Counted from the first letter of the stretch, positions 17,328-26,732 are shown. The stretch: DNA of 64,000 nucleotides from Bacteroidaceae bacterium (GCA_016284045.1 JAEEOB010000106.1:1-64000), one strand, 5' to 3'. Numbers and translations are program-made. Notes: generated by a model from the sequence alone, not told the origin.

Positions 17328-18054
17328 TTATTCTTCTTTAGAATAATCCTCTAATCGTTTTTTTGTAACTTCAAGAGATTTATGTATTTGTCTAATTAGC
17401 ACATCACGAGGCGGCAACTCGGTTAGATATTGTGCGACTTTGATTCCCGCCTTGTCGAGTTGTAGCAGTTCTATTTGTTCTTCACTTCCTTCTGTACAAA
17501 GCAATAGCCCAAGTGGCGGTTCTTCTCCTGGCTCCATCTCATTCTTTTCCAACCAGCGCAAATAAAGTTCCATCTGACCTTTGTACTGCGCCTTGAAACG
17601 TCCTAATTTGAGGTCAATCGCAATCAACCGGTGCAGACGGCGGTGGAAGAACAGTTAGATAGAACTCTCGTTGAAGGATGTCTTTGAGAGAAAGCACTTG
17701 TAATATATGCGTCCAACTTAATTGTCGCATCATCGATGCGACAATTTGTTCGTCTGGAAATTCCTGAGCGAACTGCATCATTCTTCGAATATTTTTTTCG
17801 TCGAATCCTTTAGCACCATATTCTTCTCTCAATTGTCGCGCCACCGATGCGACAATTTGTTTTCCATACTCAGCACGCTTATTTTCAAGTATTTCGTTAT
17901 TAATACGCTCTCCAATTTTCCAATACATTATGCTTAATGCATAGTTCACAGTAGAAGCCACATGACTTCTCGCATATTCTATAATCTGACGTAAGTCCTG
18001 TATCAAAGATTCTGTCGTCGCTGCCGACACTTTTGCTATTTTGTTCTCTTCCAT
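17328..18054 (-). pseudogene. DUF1016 (YhcG-type) nuclease, broken by internal deletion
   Basis: The N-terminal part (MEENKIAKVSAATTESLIQD to LQREFYL) is the DUF1016 N-domain with NYALSIMYWKIGERI and LSWTHILQVL. The C-terminal part (LFFHRRLHRLIAIDLKLGRF onward, ending DYSKEE at 17328) is the end of the PD-(D/E)XK domain. The two are joined near 17640 in different frames. In intact relatives about 150-190 residues lie between REFY and LFYHRR, including the strand with the catalytic Asp (YYIDLLF). I infer a deletion of that core plus a frameshift. Two hairpin-forming repeats sit in the remaining N-terminal coding part. An intact paralogue is next door at 18106-19236. Confidence 0.82.
17720..17857. 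repeat. Two in-gene hairpin repeats in the DUF1016 pseudogene
   Basis: AATTGTCGCATC-ATC-GATGCGACAATT (17720-17746) is a perfect 12-bp hairpin. A second, AATTGTCGC...GCGACAATT (17831-17857), shares CGATGCGACAATTTGTT with the first. They encode IVASMMRQL and IVASVARQL. Confidence 0.8.
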
Positions 18055-18105
18055 AAATGAGAATTAACTTGTTTAACTAATATTCTTTCCACTCTTCCAT
18101 AATTA

Positions 18106-19236
18106 CTACTTTTTATGTTGTAAACGGAAGAATTCTTTCTGCTGTTCAATCTCTCGCCGGAGTTCTTCTTTTGTAGGCATATATGTGAGGTACTTGGCAG
18201 CAAAGAGGTGGTCGTTGTCATTCAGGACTGAATAACGAGCAATATCCTCATCTGTATCCGCACAAAGCAATAGTCCTATGGTTGGGTTATGGCCTTCTGG
18301 TCGTACCAGTTCGTCGTACATTCTCACATACATATCCATCTGCCCCACGTCCTGATGGCGCAGTTTTGTAGTTTTTAGGTCAATCAGCACAAAACTGCGA
18401 AGATGATAATTGTAAAACACAAGATCTATGTAATAGTCTTCTTTTTCCGTATGAATATGCTTCTGGCGGTCAACGAATGCAAAGCCTTTTCCTAATTCCA
18501 TAATGAAATGGACAAGATGGTCGATGAGGCTTTGTTCTAAATTTGACTCAGTATATTGTGCATTGTTCTTGAACCCTAAGAATTCTGCAACTACAGGATT
18601 CTTCAGGTATTCGAGCTTGTCTTGCATAGGTGCTGTCAACTTTATCATTTCATCATGAACCAAGACCTTGTCTTGCGACTTTAGCAGTCGGTGATAATAT
18701 TGGCTACTCACATTGCGCTGAAGTGTTCTGGTACCCCACATTTCACGTGCCGCCTCCTGCTCATACCAATCACGAGCCTCTTGGCTATTTTCTTGCAGAA
18801 TGATACGATAGTGAGTCCAAGAAAGCCTAATTGGAGATTTTGCACGCAGTGAGTGGAAAATGTTTTCAGATTTTGCACGCACTGAGTGCAAAATTGTCTG
18901 AGCGTTTGCTGTCTCGCCATTCTCCTTCAAGAAAAAACTGCTATATGTCGAGTAGAAATCAATATAGTTATACAAATTTCTCCATGTAAAACCTTCACCA
19001 TATTTTGTAGTCAGCTCCTTTGCTAAAGACTTTACTACTTGTTCGCCATATTCAGCGCGTTTGTCCTTCAACACCTCATGCTGAATTCTCATTCCCAACA
19101 GCCAATTACGTTTGATCAGTATTTCATTAATTTTATGATATGCTGCCATCTGAGCCTGGTCAATGATAATGCAGGCATCCTGAAACAGCATTTTCTCTTG
19201 CTGTTCCTTCTTTATTATTTTGTTGTTCTCTTCCAA
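18106..19236 (-). CDS. DUF1016 (YhcG-type) PD-(D/E)XK nuclease-domain protein
   Basis: 376 residues, full length. The DUF1016 N-domain (to about 190) has YHKINEILIKRNWLLGMRI, LSWTHYRIIL and WGTRTLQRNV. The C-terminal nuclease-like domain has FAFVDRQKHIH, DYYIDLVFYNYHLRSF (catalytic Asp) and VLIDLKTTKL (D-x-K). YhcG proteins are common companions of restriction loci; their exact biochemical role is not settled and may be DNA cleavage in defence. An 11-residue unit is repeated twice (ILHSVRAKSEN, IFHSLRAKSPI), coded by a 33-bp tandem repeat at 18838-18893 whose copies each hold a TTTTGCAC/GTGCAAAA-type inverted repeat. It lies between hsdM and the broken paralogue. Confidence 0.88.
   Translation of the reverse strand: MEENNKIIKKEQQEKMLFQDACIIIDQAQMAAYHKINEILIKRNWLLGMRIQHEVLKDKRAEYGEQVVKSLAKELTTKYGEGFTWRNLYNYIDFYSTYSSFFLKENGETANAQTILHSVRAKSENIFHSLRAKSPIRLSWTHYRIILQENSQEARDWYEQEAAREMWGTRTLQRNVSSQYYHRLLKSQDKVLVHDEMIKLTAPMQDKLEYLKNPVVAEFLGFKNNAQYTESNLEQSLIDHLVHFIMELGKGFAFVDRQKHIHTEKEDYYIDLVFYNYHLRSFVLIDLKTTKLRHQDVGQMDMYVRMYDELVRPEGHNPTIGLLLCADTDEDIARYSVLNDNDHLFAAKYLTYMPTKEELRREIEQQKEFFRLQHKK
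18838..18893. repeat. 33-bp tandem repeat with internal hairpins in the DUF1016 gene
   Basis: Copies at 18838-18860 and 18871-18893 have the plan TTTTGCAC-7 nt-GTGCAAAA (one base differs in the first copy). The period of 33 keeps the frame and duplicates 11 residues. Confidence 0.75.
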
Positions 19237-19314
19237 AAATGATAATTTATTACTAAGTTATTTTTTTACTGTTGCTATGAGCTTTTTCTCTTTTACTTTC
19301 TTCTGAAACTAAAA

Positions 19315-20823
19315 TCATATTTTGAAGCCGATACTACCTAACTGTTTGCGTATTTCTTCCTCTAACTGATGGCTTTGTTTGAACAGTGCGCTCAGTTCGG
19401 TAGTGAGCCGGTTCATCTTCTCCTCAAACGGCTCACCATCATCCTCCTGCTCTACGATGCCGACATAACGGCCAGGCGTAAGGATGAAATCCTGTGCCGC
19501 CACATCCTCAATCGACTTCACCGCACAATAGCCTTTCTCATCGGCAAGCGTGCCATTACGGTAATCGGTGAATGTCTGAGCGATGCGGTTGATGTCGTCG
19601 TCGGTCAGTTCACGGAGCTTACGAGTGACCATGGAGCCCATGTTACGGGCATCGATAAACACCAGCTTTCCCGGCTGTGTCTTCTGTCGGTTGAGGAACC
19701 AGAGACATACCGGTATGCCAGTGCTATAGAACAGCTGGCTGGGCAATGCTACGATACCTTCCACAAGGTCGGCCCTCAGGATGTTCTTACGGATTTCTCC
19801 CTCCCCTCCCGTCTGACTGCTCAACGAGCCGTTGGCAAGCACCAGCCCAATACGTCCTGTTGGCGAGAGGTGACTGATCATGTGCTCCAGCCATGCGAAG
19901 TTAGCGTTTCCCTGGGGCGGTATTCCATATTTCCACCGCACATCCTCCTGCAACTTGTCCGCTCCCCAGTCGCTCATGTTGAATGGCGGGTTCGCCATCA
20001 CGAAGTCCGCTTTCAACGTGGGGTGCTGGTCTTCGAAGAACGTATCAGCGTTCTTATCGCCGAGATTCGCCTCAATGCCACGGATGGCGAGGTTCATCAT
20101 CGCCATCTTGCGGGTGTTGGCATTGATTTCCTGCCCGAAGATGGAGAGGTTCTTGATATCTCCCTGATGATGGCGGACGAAGTCGGCACTCTGCACAAAC
20201 ATGCCGCCACTGCCCATCGCAGGGTCGTAGCAGCGGCCTTTGAACGGCTGCAATACTGCAACTATAGTGCGTACAATACACGAAGGTGTATAGAACTCGC
20301 CGGCGTTCTTTCCTTCAAGTGAGGCGAATTTGGAGAGGCAGTACTCGTAAGTACGTCCGAGCAGGTCTTTGTTCTCTTCCTGCTTACCCAGCTCGATGGT
20401 GTTGGTGAAGAGGTCAACCACATCGCCGAGACGGCGCTTGTCCAGCTCCGGACGTGCGAAGTTCTTGGGAAGGATGCCTTTCAGACGGTCGTTCTCCTTC
20501 TCGATTTCCAGCATGGCATTGTCGATGACCTTACCGATTTCAGGAGTGTGAGCCGCTTCGGCAATCACATTCCATCGTGCATCGGCTGGGACATAGAAAA
20601 TGTTTTCTGAAACATACTCGTCCTTGTCCTCCTCGAAACCGTCACCTTCATCTACCAGCTGCTGATGTTTCACATCGAAGCAGTCGGAAATATACTTCAG
20701 AAAGATTAGTCCAAGTACAACGTTTTTATACTCGGCAGCATCTATTGAGCCACGTAGCAAGTCTGCCGCTTTCCATATCTTATCCTCAAATCCGAGGTCT
20801 GCGGTGTTATTTTTCTTTGCCAT
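19315..20823 (-). CDS. hsdM: Type I restriction-modification DNA methyltransferase subunit M
   Basis: 502 residues. The N-terminal helical domain (FEDKIWKAADLLRGSIDAAE) is typical of HsdM. SAM-binding motif I is DPAMGSGGMFVQS (about 200) and the N6-adenine catalytic motif IV is NPPFNMSDWG (about 280). It methylates adenine in the target set by HsdS. As the first gene of the minus-strand island it is probably transcribed from a promoter between it and surE; no clear TAnnTTTG box is seen there. The end (LEEEIRKQLGSIGFKI) is complete. Confidence 0.95.
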   Translation of the reverse strand: MAKKNNTADLGFEDKIWKAADLLRGSIDAAEYKNVVLGLIFLKYISDCFDVKHQQLVDEGDGFEEDKDEYVSENIFYVPADARWNVIAEAAHTPEIGKVIDNAMLEIEKENDRLKGILPKNFARPELDKRRLGDVVDLFTNTIELGKQEENKDLLGRTYEYCLSKFASLEGKNAGEFYTPSCIVRTIVAVLQPFKGRCYDPAMGSGGMFVQSADFVRHHQGDIKNLSIFGQEINANTRKMAMMNLAIRGIEANLGDKNADTFFEDQHPTLKADFVMANPPFNMSDWGADKLQEDVRWKYGIPPQGNANFAWLEHMISHLSPTGRIGLVLANGSLSSQTGGEGEIRKNILRADLVEGIVALPSQLFYSTGIPVCLWFLNRQKTQPGKLVFIDARNMGSMVTRKLRELTDDDINRIAQTFTDYRNGTLADEKGYCAVKSIEDVAAQDFILTPGRYVGIVEQEDDGEPFEEKMNRLTTELSALFKQSHQLEEEIRKQLGSIGFKI

Positions 20824-20921
20824 ATTAAAAAAAATGAAAAATCTTCAGTATTGGCTTGCAGGTTAACCAAACATTTCAGCCCCCATTTTGCCGTTGTGCG
20901 ATTCAGGGGAGGGTAAATACA

Positions 20922-20942
20922 CTTTTCACTATTCACTTCGTA
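20922..20942. repeat. Short period-7 run, CACTTTT type
   Basis: CACTTTT, CACTATT, CACTTCG in 7-bp register between surE and hsdM; the same 7-mer family as the arrays around malQ. Confidence 0.5.
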
Positions 20943-21005
20943 GAACCTTGTCACGACCCGGCAAATCTCGAACACGTTCGGATCTGCGCTTGCTGCTCCA
21001 AGGTT

Positions 21006-21809
21006 TCACTTAATCAGCTTCTCCTTCAGGAAATCAAAAGCACTGTAAGCCGTGAAGTCAAGCGTGATGGGAGTGATGGCGATATATCCGTTGTCCAAAG
21101 CCCAGATGTCGGTGGAAGGATCATCGCCGTCGTAACTTTTGAAACTGCCGGCTATCCAGAAATATTTGCCGCCGCGGGGATGGTCGCGCTCAATCCATTC
21201 GTCAATCCAGTCGCCCATGCCCATACGGCAGATTCTCATTCCTTTGAATTGTTCACATGAGGGGAAATTCACGTTCAGGAACACTTTGTCGGGCAGTCCG
21301 TTGGCAAGCACCATGCTCACAATCTCGCGAATGGGTGCTGCCAGCCGCTTGAAGTCGTCGGCACCGCTGAACGCACAGCTTGAGAATCCCACCGACGGAA
21401 TTTCTTTCAAGGTGCCTTCTATCGCGATGCCTATGGTACCTGAATAGTGGGCGTTCGTGGCTGCGTTATCACCGTGGTTGATGCCACCAATCACGATGTC
21501 GGGACGGCGGGGAAGCAGAAACTCCAATGCCATCTTCACGCAATCGCAAGGGGTGCCGCTACAGCTATATACAGTCAGACTTCCAAGTTCCCTGCCCTCT
21601 ACAATTTTTCTATTCTCCTCTCGTTCTTTATTATATTTCACAGGAACAGTGCCCGTGATCGACAGCGAAGAGCCCGAACGGCCGCCATCGGGAGCAACGA
21701 CGATGATATCGCCTAAATCACGTAATATTTCTATCAACACACTGATGCCGGTGGCATCAAAACCATCATCGTTCGATAACAGCAACAGAGGGCGTTCGTT
21801 TTGTTCCAT
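21006..21809 (-). CDS. surE: 5'-nucleotidase SurE
   Basis: 267 residues from ATG at 21807-21809 (MEQNERPLLLLSNDDGFDATG). The acidic metal site NDDG, the GTVPVKYN region, SGTPCDCVKMALEFLL, the GINHGDN motif (about 102) and YSGTIGIAIEG are all present. SurE removes phosphate from nucleoside 5'/3'-monophosphates in stress and stationary phase. The frame extends 15 codons further to 21854, but the -7 element at 21842-21849 lies inside that extension, so the shorter start is chosen. Confidence 0.95.
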   Translation of the reverse strand: MEQNERPLLLLSNDDGFDATGISVLIEILRDLGDIIVVAPDGGRSGSSLSITGTVPVKYNKEREENRKIVEGRELGSLTVYSCSGTPCDCVKMALEFLLPRRPDIVIGGINHGDNAATNAHYSGTIGIAIEGTLKEIPSVGFSSCAFSGADDFKRLAAPIREIVSMVLANGLPDKVFLNVNFPSCEQFKGMRICRMGMGDWIDEWIERDHPRGGKYFWIAGSFKSYDGDDPSTDIWALDNGYIAITPITLDFTAYSAFDFLKEKLIK

Positions 21810-21841
21810 TACATTTTTGATTTGATTTCTGTAATTTTTTG

Positions 21842-21849
21842 CAAAAATA
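21842..21849 (-). promoter_or_regulatory. Bacteroidota -7 element for surE
   Basis: The minus strand reads TATTTTTG (TAnnTTTG). It lies 32 bases upstream of the chosen surE start and downstream of the alternative start, which decides the start codon. Confidence 0.65.
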
Positions 21850-21879
21850 CGCATTTTTTTTCAAAAAGTCATGATTTTA

Positions 21880-21911
21880 TTTGGAAGTTTCAAAAGAAAG
21901 CTATAACTTTG
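21880..21911 (+). promoter_or_regulatory. Promoter of tRNA-Gln
   Basis: TTTG at 21880-21883, 20-nt spacer, TAACTTTG at 21904-21911: a full Bacteroidota promoter, 22 bases before the tRNA 5' end. Confidence 0.85.
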
Positions 21912-21933
21912 CACCGCTTTTCAAAAATCATAT

Positions 21934-22005
21934 TGGGATATGGTGTAATTGGCAACACAACAGATTCTGGTCCTGTTATTCAAGGTTCGAGTCCTTGTAT
22001 CCCAA
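21934..22005 (+). tRNA. tRNA-Gln (CTG anticodon)
   Basis: Cloverleaf by eye: acceptor TGGGATA/TATCCCA, D stem GTGT/ACAC, anticodon loop TTCTGGT with CTG at the decoding positions, T arm CAAGG-TTCGAGT-CCTTG, discriminator A, no encoded CCA. The last anticodon-stem pair (A31-C39) is a mismatch. An unpaired-looking first T opposite A is normal for glutamine tRNAs. It reads CAG. Confidence 0.92.
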
Positions 22006-22013
22006 CTTAAGAG

Positions 22014-22049
22014 ACTTCAAACAGCTTATCGCTTGTTTGAGGTTTTTTT
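22014..22049 (+). terminator. Rho-independent terminator after tRNA-Gln
   Basis: CAAACAGC-TTATC-GCTTGTTTG with one bulge, followed by GGTTTTTTT. Confidence 0.8.
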
Positions 22050-22115
22050 ATTGTTAAAAAAAACTATTTGATTTTTATTTTTTGCTTTTTACTTTTACAA
22101 TTTCACTTTTTTTGC

Positions 22116-22123
22116 TATCTTTG
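22116..22123 (+). promoter_or_regulatory. Bacteroidota -7 element for rsfS
   Basis: TATCTTTG, 41 bases before the rsfS start. It probably drives the rsfS-ftsH-cdsA group. Confidence 0.6.
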
Positions 22124-22164
22124 CCAATTATTTGTGCCTATTGCATTATTACTATTTTTAATTT

Positions 22165-22533
22165 ATGAAATCAGCATTAAACACTAATCAACTTGTAAAC
22201 AGTATTGTAGAAGGAATTCAAGAGAAAAAGGGACATCACATCAGCGTAGCCGACCTTTCAACTATTGAAGACACGCTATGCCAGTACATTGTCATTTGTG
22301 ATGCCAACTCACCCAGCCATATTTCGGCAATCTGTGAGTCTGTCAGAGAGTTTGCACAGAAAAATGCGGGAGAAAAACCCAATGCAGTCGATGGACTGAG
22401 AAGCAGCATTTGGGTGGCAATGGACTATTCGGATGTGATTGTGCATATCTTCCTGCCCGAATCCAGGCAGTTCTATGACATCGACCATCTTTGGGAGGAC
22501 GCAAAAGTGGAACTTATTCCTGATGAGGAATAG
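22165..22533 (+). CDS. rsfS: Ribosome silencing factor RsfS (Iojap)
   Basis: 122 residues, standard length. The Iojap domain covers the whole protein: IVEGIQEKKGHHISVADLS, DTLCQYIVICDANSPSHISA and SSIWVAMDYSDVIVHIFLPE with FYDIDHLWEDA at the end. It binds L14 on the 50S subunit and blocks subunit joining in poor growth conditions. It is the first gene of a run with ftsH and cdsA in the same direction, an order usual in Bacteroidota. Confidence 0.94.
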   Translation: MKSALNTNQLVNSIVEGIQEKKGHHISVADLSTIEDTLCQYIVICDANSPSHISAICESVREFAQKNAGEKPNAVDGLRSSIWVAMDYSDVIVHIFLPESRQFYDIDHLWEDAKVELIPDEE

Positions 22534-22630
22534 TTTTAGTTGACTTTTCCTGATATCAGGGATATGCTGGTGATTCTATAGGCAGTCATTAAATCGAACA
22601 TCATTAAATCTGTAAATCAAAATTTTAAAT

Positions 22631-25585
22631 ATGCCGATACAGAACAACAAATCGAATAACAACAAAAGCAAGTTCAACCTCACATGGGTATATGTGGCGG
22701 TGCTGGCTTTCGTGTTCTTCTTTATCATGACCAACAACGAGGAGTCCATGATGAAGGTGAACTACACTAAATTCCAGGAATGTCTCGACAGCGGTTATGT
22801 CGCCAATATCAAGGTCGATAAGACGGAGCAGGAGCTTTTCTTTGAGTTGAAGCCCGACAGTATAGTCCCGGCTGCCAATATCCTCCCCAAGGAGGCGAAG
22901 GCGAAGTCGGCGCTGGTCACCAATTTTGCCACGGTTGACAAGCTCGATGAGTTCGTGGCAGAGAAGAAAGCTGAGGGCAAATTCCAGGGAGAGGTGAAAT
23001 ATGAGAATGGAGGAGGCGGCTTTTGGAGCGTGTTTATGCAGTTCGTGTTCCCGTTCCTCCTGATCATTCTCTTCTGGATGTTCATCATGCGCCGTATGGG
23101 CGGCGGTGGTGGCGGTGGTGTCTTCTCTTTCGGTAAATCAAAAGCAAAACTATTTGAAGGGGGAGGCAACGGACAGGATCGTATCACATTCAAGGATGTT
23201 GCCGGACTGGCAGGAGCCAAACAAGAGGTGCAGGAAGTGGTCGATTTCCTACGCAACCCACAGAAATATACTGAGTTGGGTGGTAAGATTCCTAAGGGCA
23301 TACTTCTTGTGGGACCTCCTGGAACCGGTAAGACTCTTTTGGCAAAGGCTGTGGCAGGAGAGGCCAACGTGGCATTCTTCTCTCTCTCAGGTTCAGATTT
23401 TGTTGAGATGTTCGTTGGAGTGGGGGCGTCGAGAGTGCGCGACCTCTTCAATCAGGCCAAGGCGAAAGCTCCGAGCATCGTGTTCATCGACGAGATTGAT
23501 GCTATCGGACGAGCAAGAAGCGGAAAATCAAGCATACAGTCGAACGATGAGCGTGAGAGCACACTCAACCAGCTGCTTACCGAGATGGACGGTTTCGGTG
23601 CCAACACCGGTGTTATCGTCATGGCTGCCACTAACCGCGCTGATATTCTGGATAAGGCTCTTCTCAGAGCCGGACGTTTCGACAGGCAGATCACCGTCGA
23701 GCTTCCCGACCTCAAAGAGCGTCAGCAGATATTCAATGTGCATCTTAAACCAATCAAAATCGACGAGTCGGTGGATGTGGAGATGCTTGCAAGGCAAACT
23801 CCGGGACTTTCGGGAGCCGACATCGCGAATGTGTGCAACGAGGCTGCGCTTATAGCCGCCCGACGGCAGCAGGACTGGGTGGACAAACAGTGTTTCCTCG
23901 ATGCAGTTGACCGGGTGCTCGGAGGCCTGGAAAAGAAGACGAAGGTGATGACTGAGTCAGAGAAACGTACCATTGCCATACATGAGGCTGGACATGCCAC
24001 GATTTCTTGGTTCCTACAACACGCCAACCCGCTTGTGAAAGTGACTATCGTGCCGCGAGGCAACGCCCTCGGTGCCAACTGGTATATGCCAGAAGAAAGA
24101 CCGGTGACAACTAAAGAGGAACTGCTCGACCAAATCTGTGGACTGCTCGGAGGACGTGCGGCAGAGGAACTTTTCACCGGGCATATCTGCACAGGTGCCA
24201 GCAACGACCTGCAACGTGTGACCAATATGGTCTATAGCATGATTTCCATCTATGGTATGGGTGAGAAAATGCCGAATGTCAACTACTACGACTTTGCGGA
24301 GAACACGTTCACCAAGCCATACAGTGAGGCTACCGCACAGATGATTGATGAGGAGGTGAAAACTCTCATACAGCGCGAGTACGACCGTGCGAAACGGGTG
24401 CTTATCCAGCATTCAAGAGGCTTGCAGCAGCTTGCCCAGGTGCTCATCGAGAAAGAGGTGATTTATCCGGCTGACCTTGAGCGTATTTTCGGTCCGAGAC
24501 AGTGGAAGTCGAGGTCGGACGAAATCATGGAACTCAATAAAAACTTGGGTGCCAACGGGCAGGATGGGACAGACGAATCAACCGACTTCGACGACGAGAA
24601 CGCTGAGTTCATTCGTCAGAAAGCGGTCGAAGCTGTGCTTGAGAAGCAACGCCGTTTGCAGGAGCAGAATGCCCTGAATCAGGAAGCCGGAAACGGAAAT
24701 GCTTCACAAGGCATGACAGGTGCAGCTGGAGCCGCAGGTGCAGCAGGCATGGCGGGCGCAACTGGTTACACCCCCGATTCCGACTATAGCCAGACTTACC
24801 AGCCGTCGGCTGAGCAGGATAATAAGCAGTCGGGAGGCACATCTGACGACAACGACTACAACCCGATTTTCGACAGTTGGTCTTCTTCTTCTTCTGCTGC
24901 TTATTCTGAAGAGACGGAAACATCACGGGACGAGCTGACTTCCGAACCGGTGGAAGAAAATGAACCGGAACCGCTTGTCCCTGCCTCATCAGACGAAATG
25001 GGTGCAGAACTGGCAGTGGATGAAAATGCAGGAGAAGTGGTTTCTGAAGCACAGGCTGACCATATCGATGAAGATGATGAGCCGGTTATCGATTTGAACG
25101 ATGATGAAGAAGAGCAGGTGGTCATTGAAGAAGATGAACCTGCCCACGGAGAGTCAGAACCTGCCGACAATTCAGATGAAGGGCAACCTGCTGAAGAACA
25201 GAAACCGCAAGACAGTGATGTTCCTGCTGGAAAAAACGTTTCAAAGGAAACTGCATCAGTCAAGCATAGCGCGTTTGAGCCAACTTTATTTGCCGATGAA
25301 CTCGACGATAACGGATATGACTCTGCTGAGCCTGAAGAGGAGCCTATTGCTGATTCTGATTCACTTCCCGATACAGAGGACAGCTCAGCAGAACATTCGG
25401 CTGAGCCGGAACCCCCTCAGGATCCTGAGGAAGAAGAAGGTGAATACGTGATGGTCAATGAAGGACGGAAGAAAGACATTGATTTCGTTGAAGTTGTGCC
25501 TGCTGACGAACGTGCCGGCGAAGACAAGGGCAATAAAAAAGATGACGAGGATGAGCCGGAACTCACGATTACCCTCGATGAGTAG
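22631..25585 (+). CDS. ftsH: ATP-dependent zinc metalloprotease FtsH with a very long acidic tail
   Basis: 984 residues against about 650-700 in most species. Order: first membrane helix (residues 19-36), periplasmic domain, second helix ([15 protein letters not shown]), glycine-rich linker ([10 protein letters not shown]), AAA domain with Walker A GPPGTGKT (about 228) and FIDEIDAIG, second region of homology, and peptidase domain with zinc motif HEAGH (about 451). From about residue 640 a tail of some 345 residues follows: a collagen-like [15 protein letters not shown] stretch and then Asp/Glu/Ser/Pro-rich sequence to [13 protein letters not shown]. FtsH degrades membrane and regulatory proteins. 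The tail is predicted disordered and faces the cytoplasm. No frameshift is needed to reach it. Confidence 0.96.
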   Translation: MPIQNNKSNNNKSKFNLTWVYVAVLAFVFFFIMTNNEESMMKVNYTKFQECLDSGYVANIKVDKTEQELFFELKPDSIVPAANILPKEAKAKSALVTNFATVDKLDEFVAEKKAEGKFQGEVKYENGGGGFWSVFMQFVFPFLLIILFWMFIMRRMGGGGGGGVFSFGKSKAKLFEGGGNGQDRITFKDVAGLAGAKQEVQEVVDFLRNPQKYTELGGKIPKGILLVGPPGTGKTLLAKAVAGEANVAFFSLSGSDFVEMFVGVGASRVRDLFNQAKAKAPSIVFIDEIDAIGRARSGKSSIQSNDERESTLNQLLTEMDGFGANTGVIVMAATNRADILDKALLRAGRFDRQITVELPDLKERQQIFNVHLKPIKIDESVDVEMLARQTPGLSGADIANVCNEAALIAARRQQDWVDKQCFLDAVDRVLGGLEKKTKVMTESEKRTIAIHEAGHATISWFLQHANPLVKVTIVPRGNALGANWYMPEERPVTTKEELLDQICGLLGGRAAEELFTGHICTGASNDLQRVTNMVYSMISIYGMGEKMPNVNYYDFAENTFTKPYSEATAQMIDEEVKTLIQREYDRAKRVLIQHSRGLQQLAQVLIEKEVIYPADLERIFGPRQWKSRSDEIMELNKNLGANGQDGTDESTDFDDENAEFIRQKAVEAVLEKQRRLQEQNALNQEAGNGNASQGMTGAAGAAGAAGMAGATGYTPDSDYSQTYQPSAEQDNKQSGGTSDDNDYNPIFDSWSSSSSAAYSEETETSRDELTSEPVEENEPEPLVPASSDEMGAELAVDENAGEVVSEAQADHIDEDDEPVIDLNDDEEEQVVIEEDEPAHGESEPADNSDEGQPAEEQKPQDSDVPAGKNVSKETASVKHSAFEPTLFADELDDNGYDSAEPEEEPIADSDSLPDTEDSSAEHSAEPEPPQDPEEEEGEYVMVNEGRKKDIDFVEVVPADERAGEDKGNKKDDEDEPELTITLDE

Positions 25586-25612
25586 TTTGTAGTTTATTGT
25601 TTGTAGTTGTTT
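25579..25612. repeat. Period-7 array starting in the ftsH stop codon
   Basis: GAGTAGT, TTGTAGT, TTATTGT, TTGTAGT, TGTTTA in 7-bp register; the first unit contains the TAG stop of ftsH. Confidence 0.65.
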
Positions 25613-25639
25613 ACATTATATATCTATCCCCTAAATTCA

Positions 25640-25667
25640 AAAACCGTAAACCGTCAACCCTAATCCG
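25640..25667. repeat. Period-7 array in the cdsA leader
   Basis: AAAACCG, TAAACCG, TCAACCC, TAATCCG in exact 7-bp register, ending 6 nt before the cdsA ATG. Confidence 0.7.
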
Positions 25668-25673
25668 ATTTTC

Positions 25674-26651
25674 ATGGACTACAAAGAAGATAATAAAAGC
25701 GGTAGCCCGCTCGACGGAGGTGTGCTCGACCCGCAGCCCTTAGAGCCGTTGCAGGATCCCGGAAAACCCAAAACATTCGGATCGATTTTGGCGCGCACAA
25801 TCACAGGCATTGCCTTTGTGGTGATGATTGTGTTGTGCCTTCAAAATCCGATGGCGTATCTTATCCTTTTCGCAGCGTTGACTGGCCTTATGACATGGGA
25901 ATTCTGTACTCTTGTCAACAGCAACCTCCATCTGCAGGTCAACGCGCTTATTACCACGCTCATGTCAACCTATTTCTTCTTTGCTGTTTTCGATGCTGCA
26001 ACTGGATTGACAGGCTCTGGCTATAAGACGTTCATCCCCGTGGTCATCTCGGTTATGTATTTGCTGGTTTCAGAGCTTTATCTAAAGGGATTCAGGAAAA
26101 TTGAGAACTGGGCTTTCGCATTTATGGCGTTCGTCTATATTGCTGTGCCTATGTCGATGCTTCATGCCATGGCGTTCATTGGGATTCAGTCAGGGCTTGC
26201 CTATGTCTCCGTGCTTAATCTCGCGGTGTTCGTGTTCCTGTGGTCAAGCGACACAGGGGCTTATCTCATCGGCTCTAAGTTTGGCAAACGCAGGCTTTTC
26301 CCCAGCATATCCCCGAAGAAATCATGGGAAGGAACTATAGGCGGCGGTGTGTTGGCGATTATCGCCTCTCAGGTGTTTGCTTTTATCGGTAATCCTGCAA
26401 ATGAAGGAGTGAATCCTTTCTTGGTGTTCAATGCCAGCAGCACATTCCTCAACCATCTCCTTTGGGCGGGGCTCGCGCTCGTCGTTGTCGTGTTTGGCAC
26501 ATGGGGCGACCTCGTTGAATCCCGCCTCAAACGCAAATTGGGTGTGAAAGACTCTGGAAACATCCTCCCCGGCCATGGTGGCTGGCTCGACCGTTTCGAC
26601 TCTGCACTCATGGCCATTCCCGCTGCTGCCATATACATCTATTTCATCTGA
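25674..26651 (+). CDS. cdsA: Phosphatidate cytidylyltransferase
   Basis: 325 residues with a hydrophilic first 40 residues and about eight membrane segments. The family signature is near the C-terminus: SPKKSWEGTIGGG (about 214) and RLKRKLGVKDSGNILPGHGG with WLDRFDS (about 285-305). It makes CDP-diacylglycerol from phosphatidic acid and CTP, the branch point to phosphatidylethanolamine and phosphatidylglycerol. It follows ftsH by 88 bases of repeat-filled spacer. Confidence 0.95.
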   Translation: MDYKEDNKSGSPLDGGVLDPQPLEPLQDPGKPKTFGSILARTITGIAFVVMIVLCLQNPMAYLILFAALTGLMTWEFCTLVNSNLHLQVNALITTLMSTYFFFAVFDAATGLTGSGYKTFIPVVISVMYLLVSELYLKGFRKIENWAFAFMAFVYIAVPMSMLHAMAFIGIQSGLAYVSVLNLAVFVFLWSSDTGAYLIGSKFGKRRLFPSISPKKSWEGTIGGGVLAIIASQVFAFIGNPANEGVNPFLVFNASSTFLNHLLWAGLALVVVVFGTWGDLVESRLKRKLGVKDSGNILPGHGGWLDRFDSALMAIPAAAIYIYFI

Positions 26652-26692
26652 TAGAGGATAAGAAACATACGTTCAAAGGGATTCAGAAAATT

Positions 26693-26732
26693 AAAAAGTT
26701 CGGTTGAATAAACGTTTTCAATCGAACTTTTT
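26693..26732. terminator. Bidirectional terminator between cdsA and the BNR-protein gene
   Basis: AAAAAGTTCGGTTGAA pairs with TTCAATCGAACTTTTT (one G-T pair), 8-nt loop, T runs on both strands, between converging genes. Confidence 0.85.
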
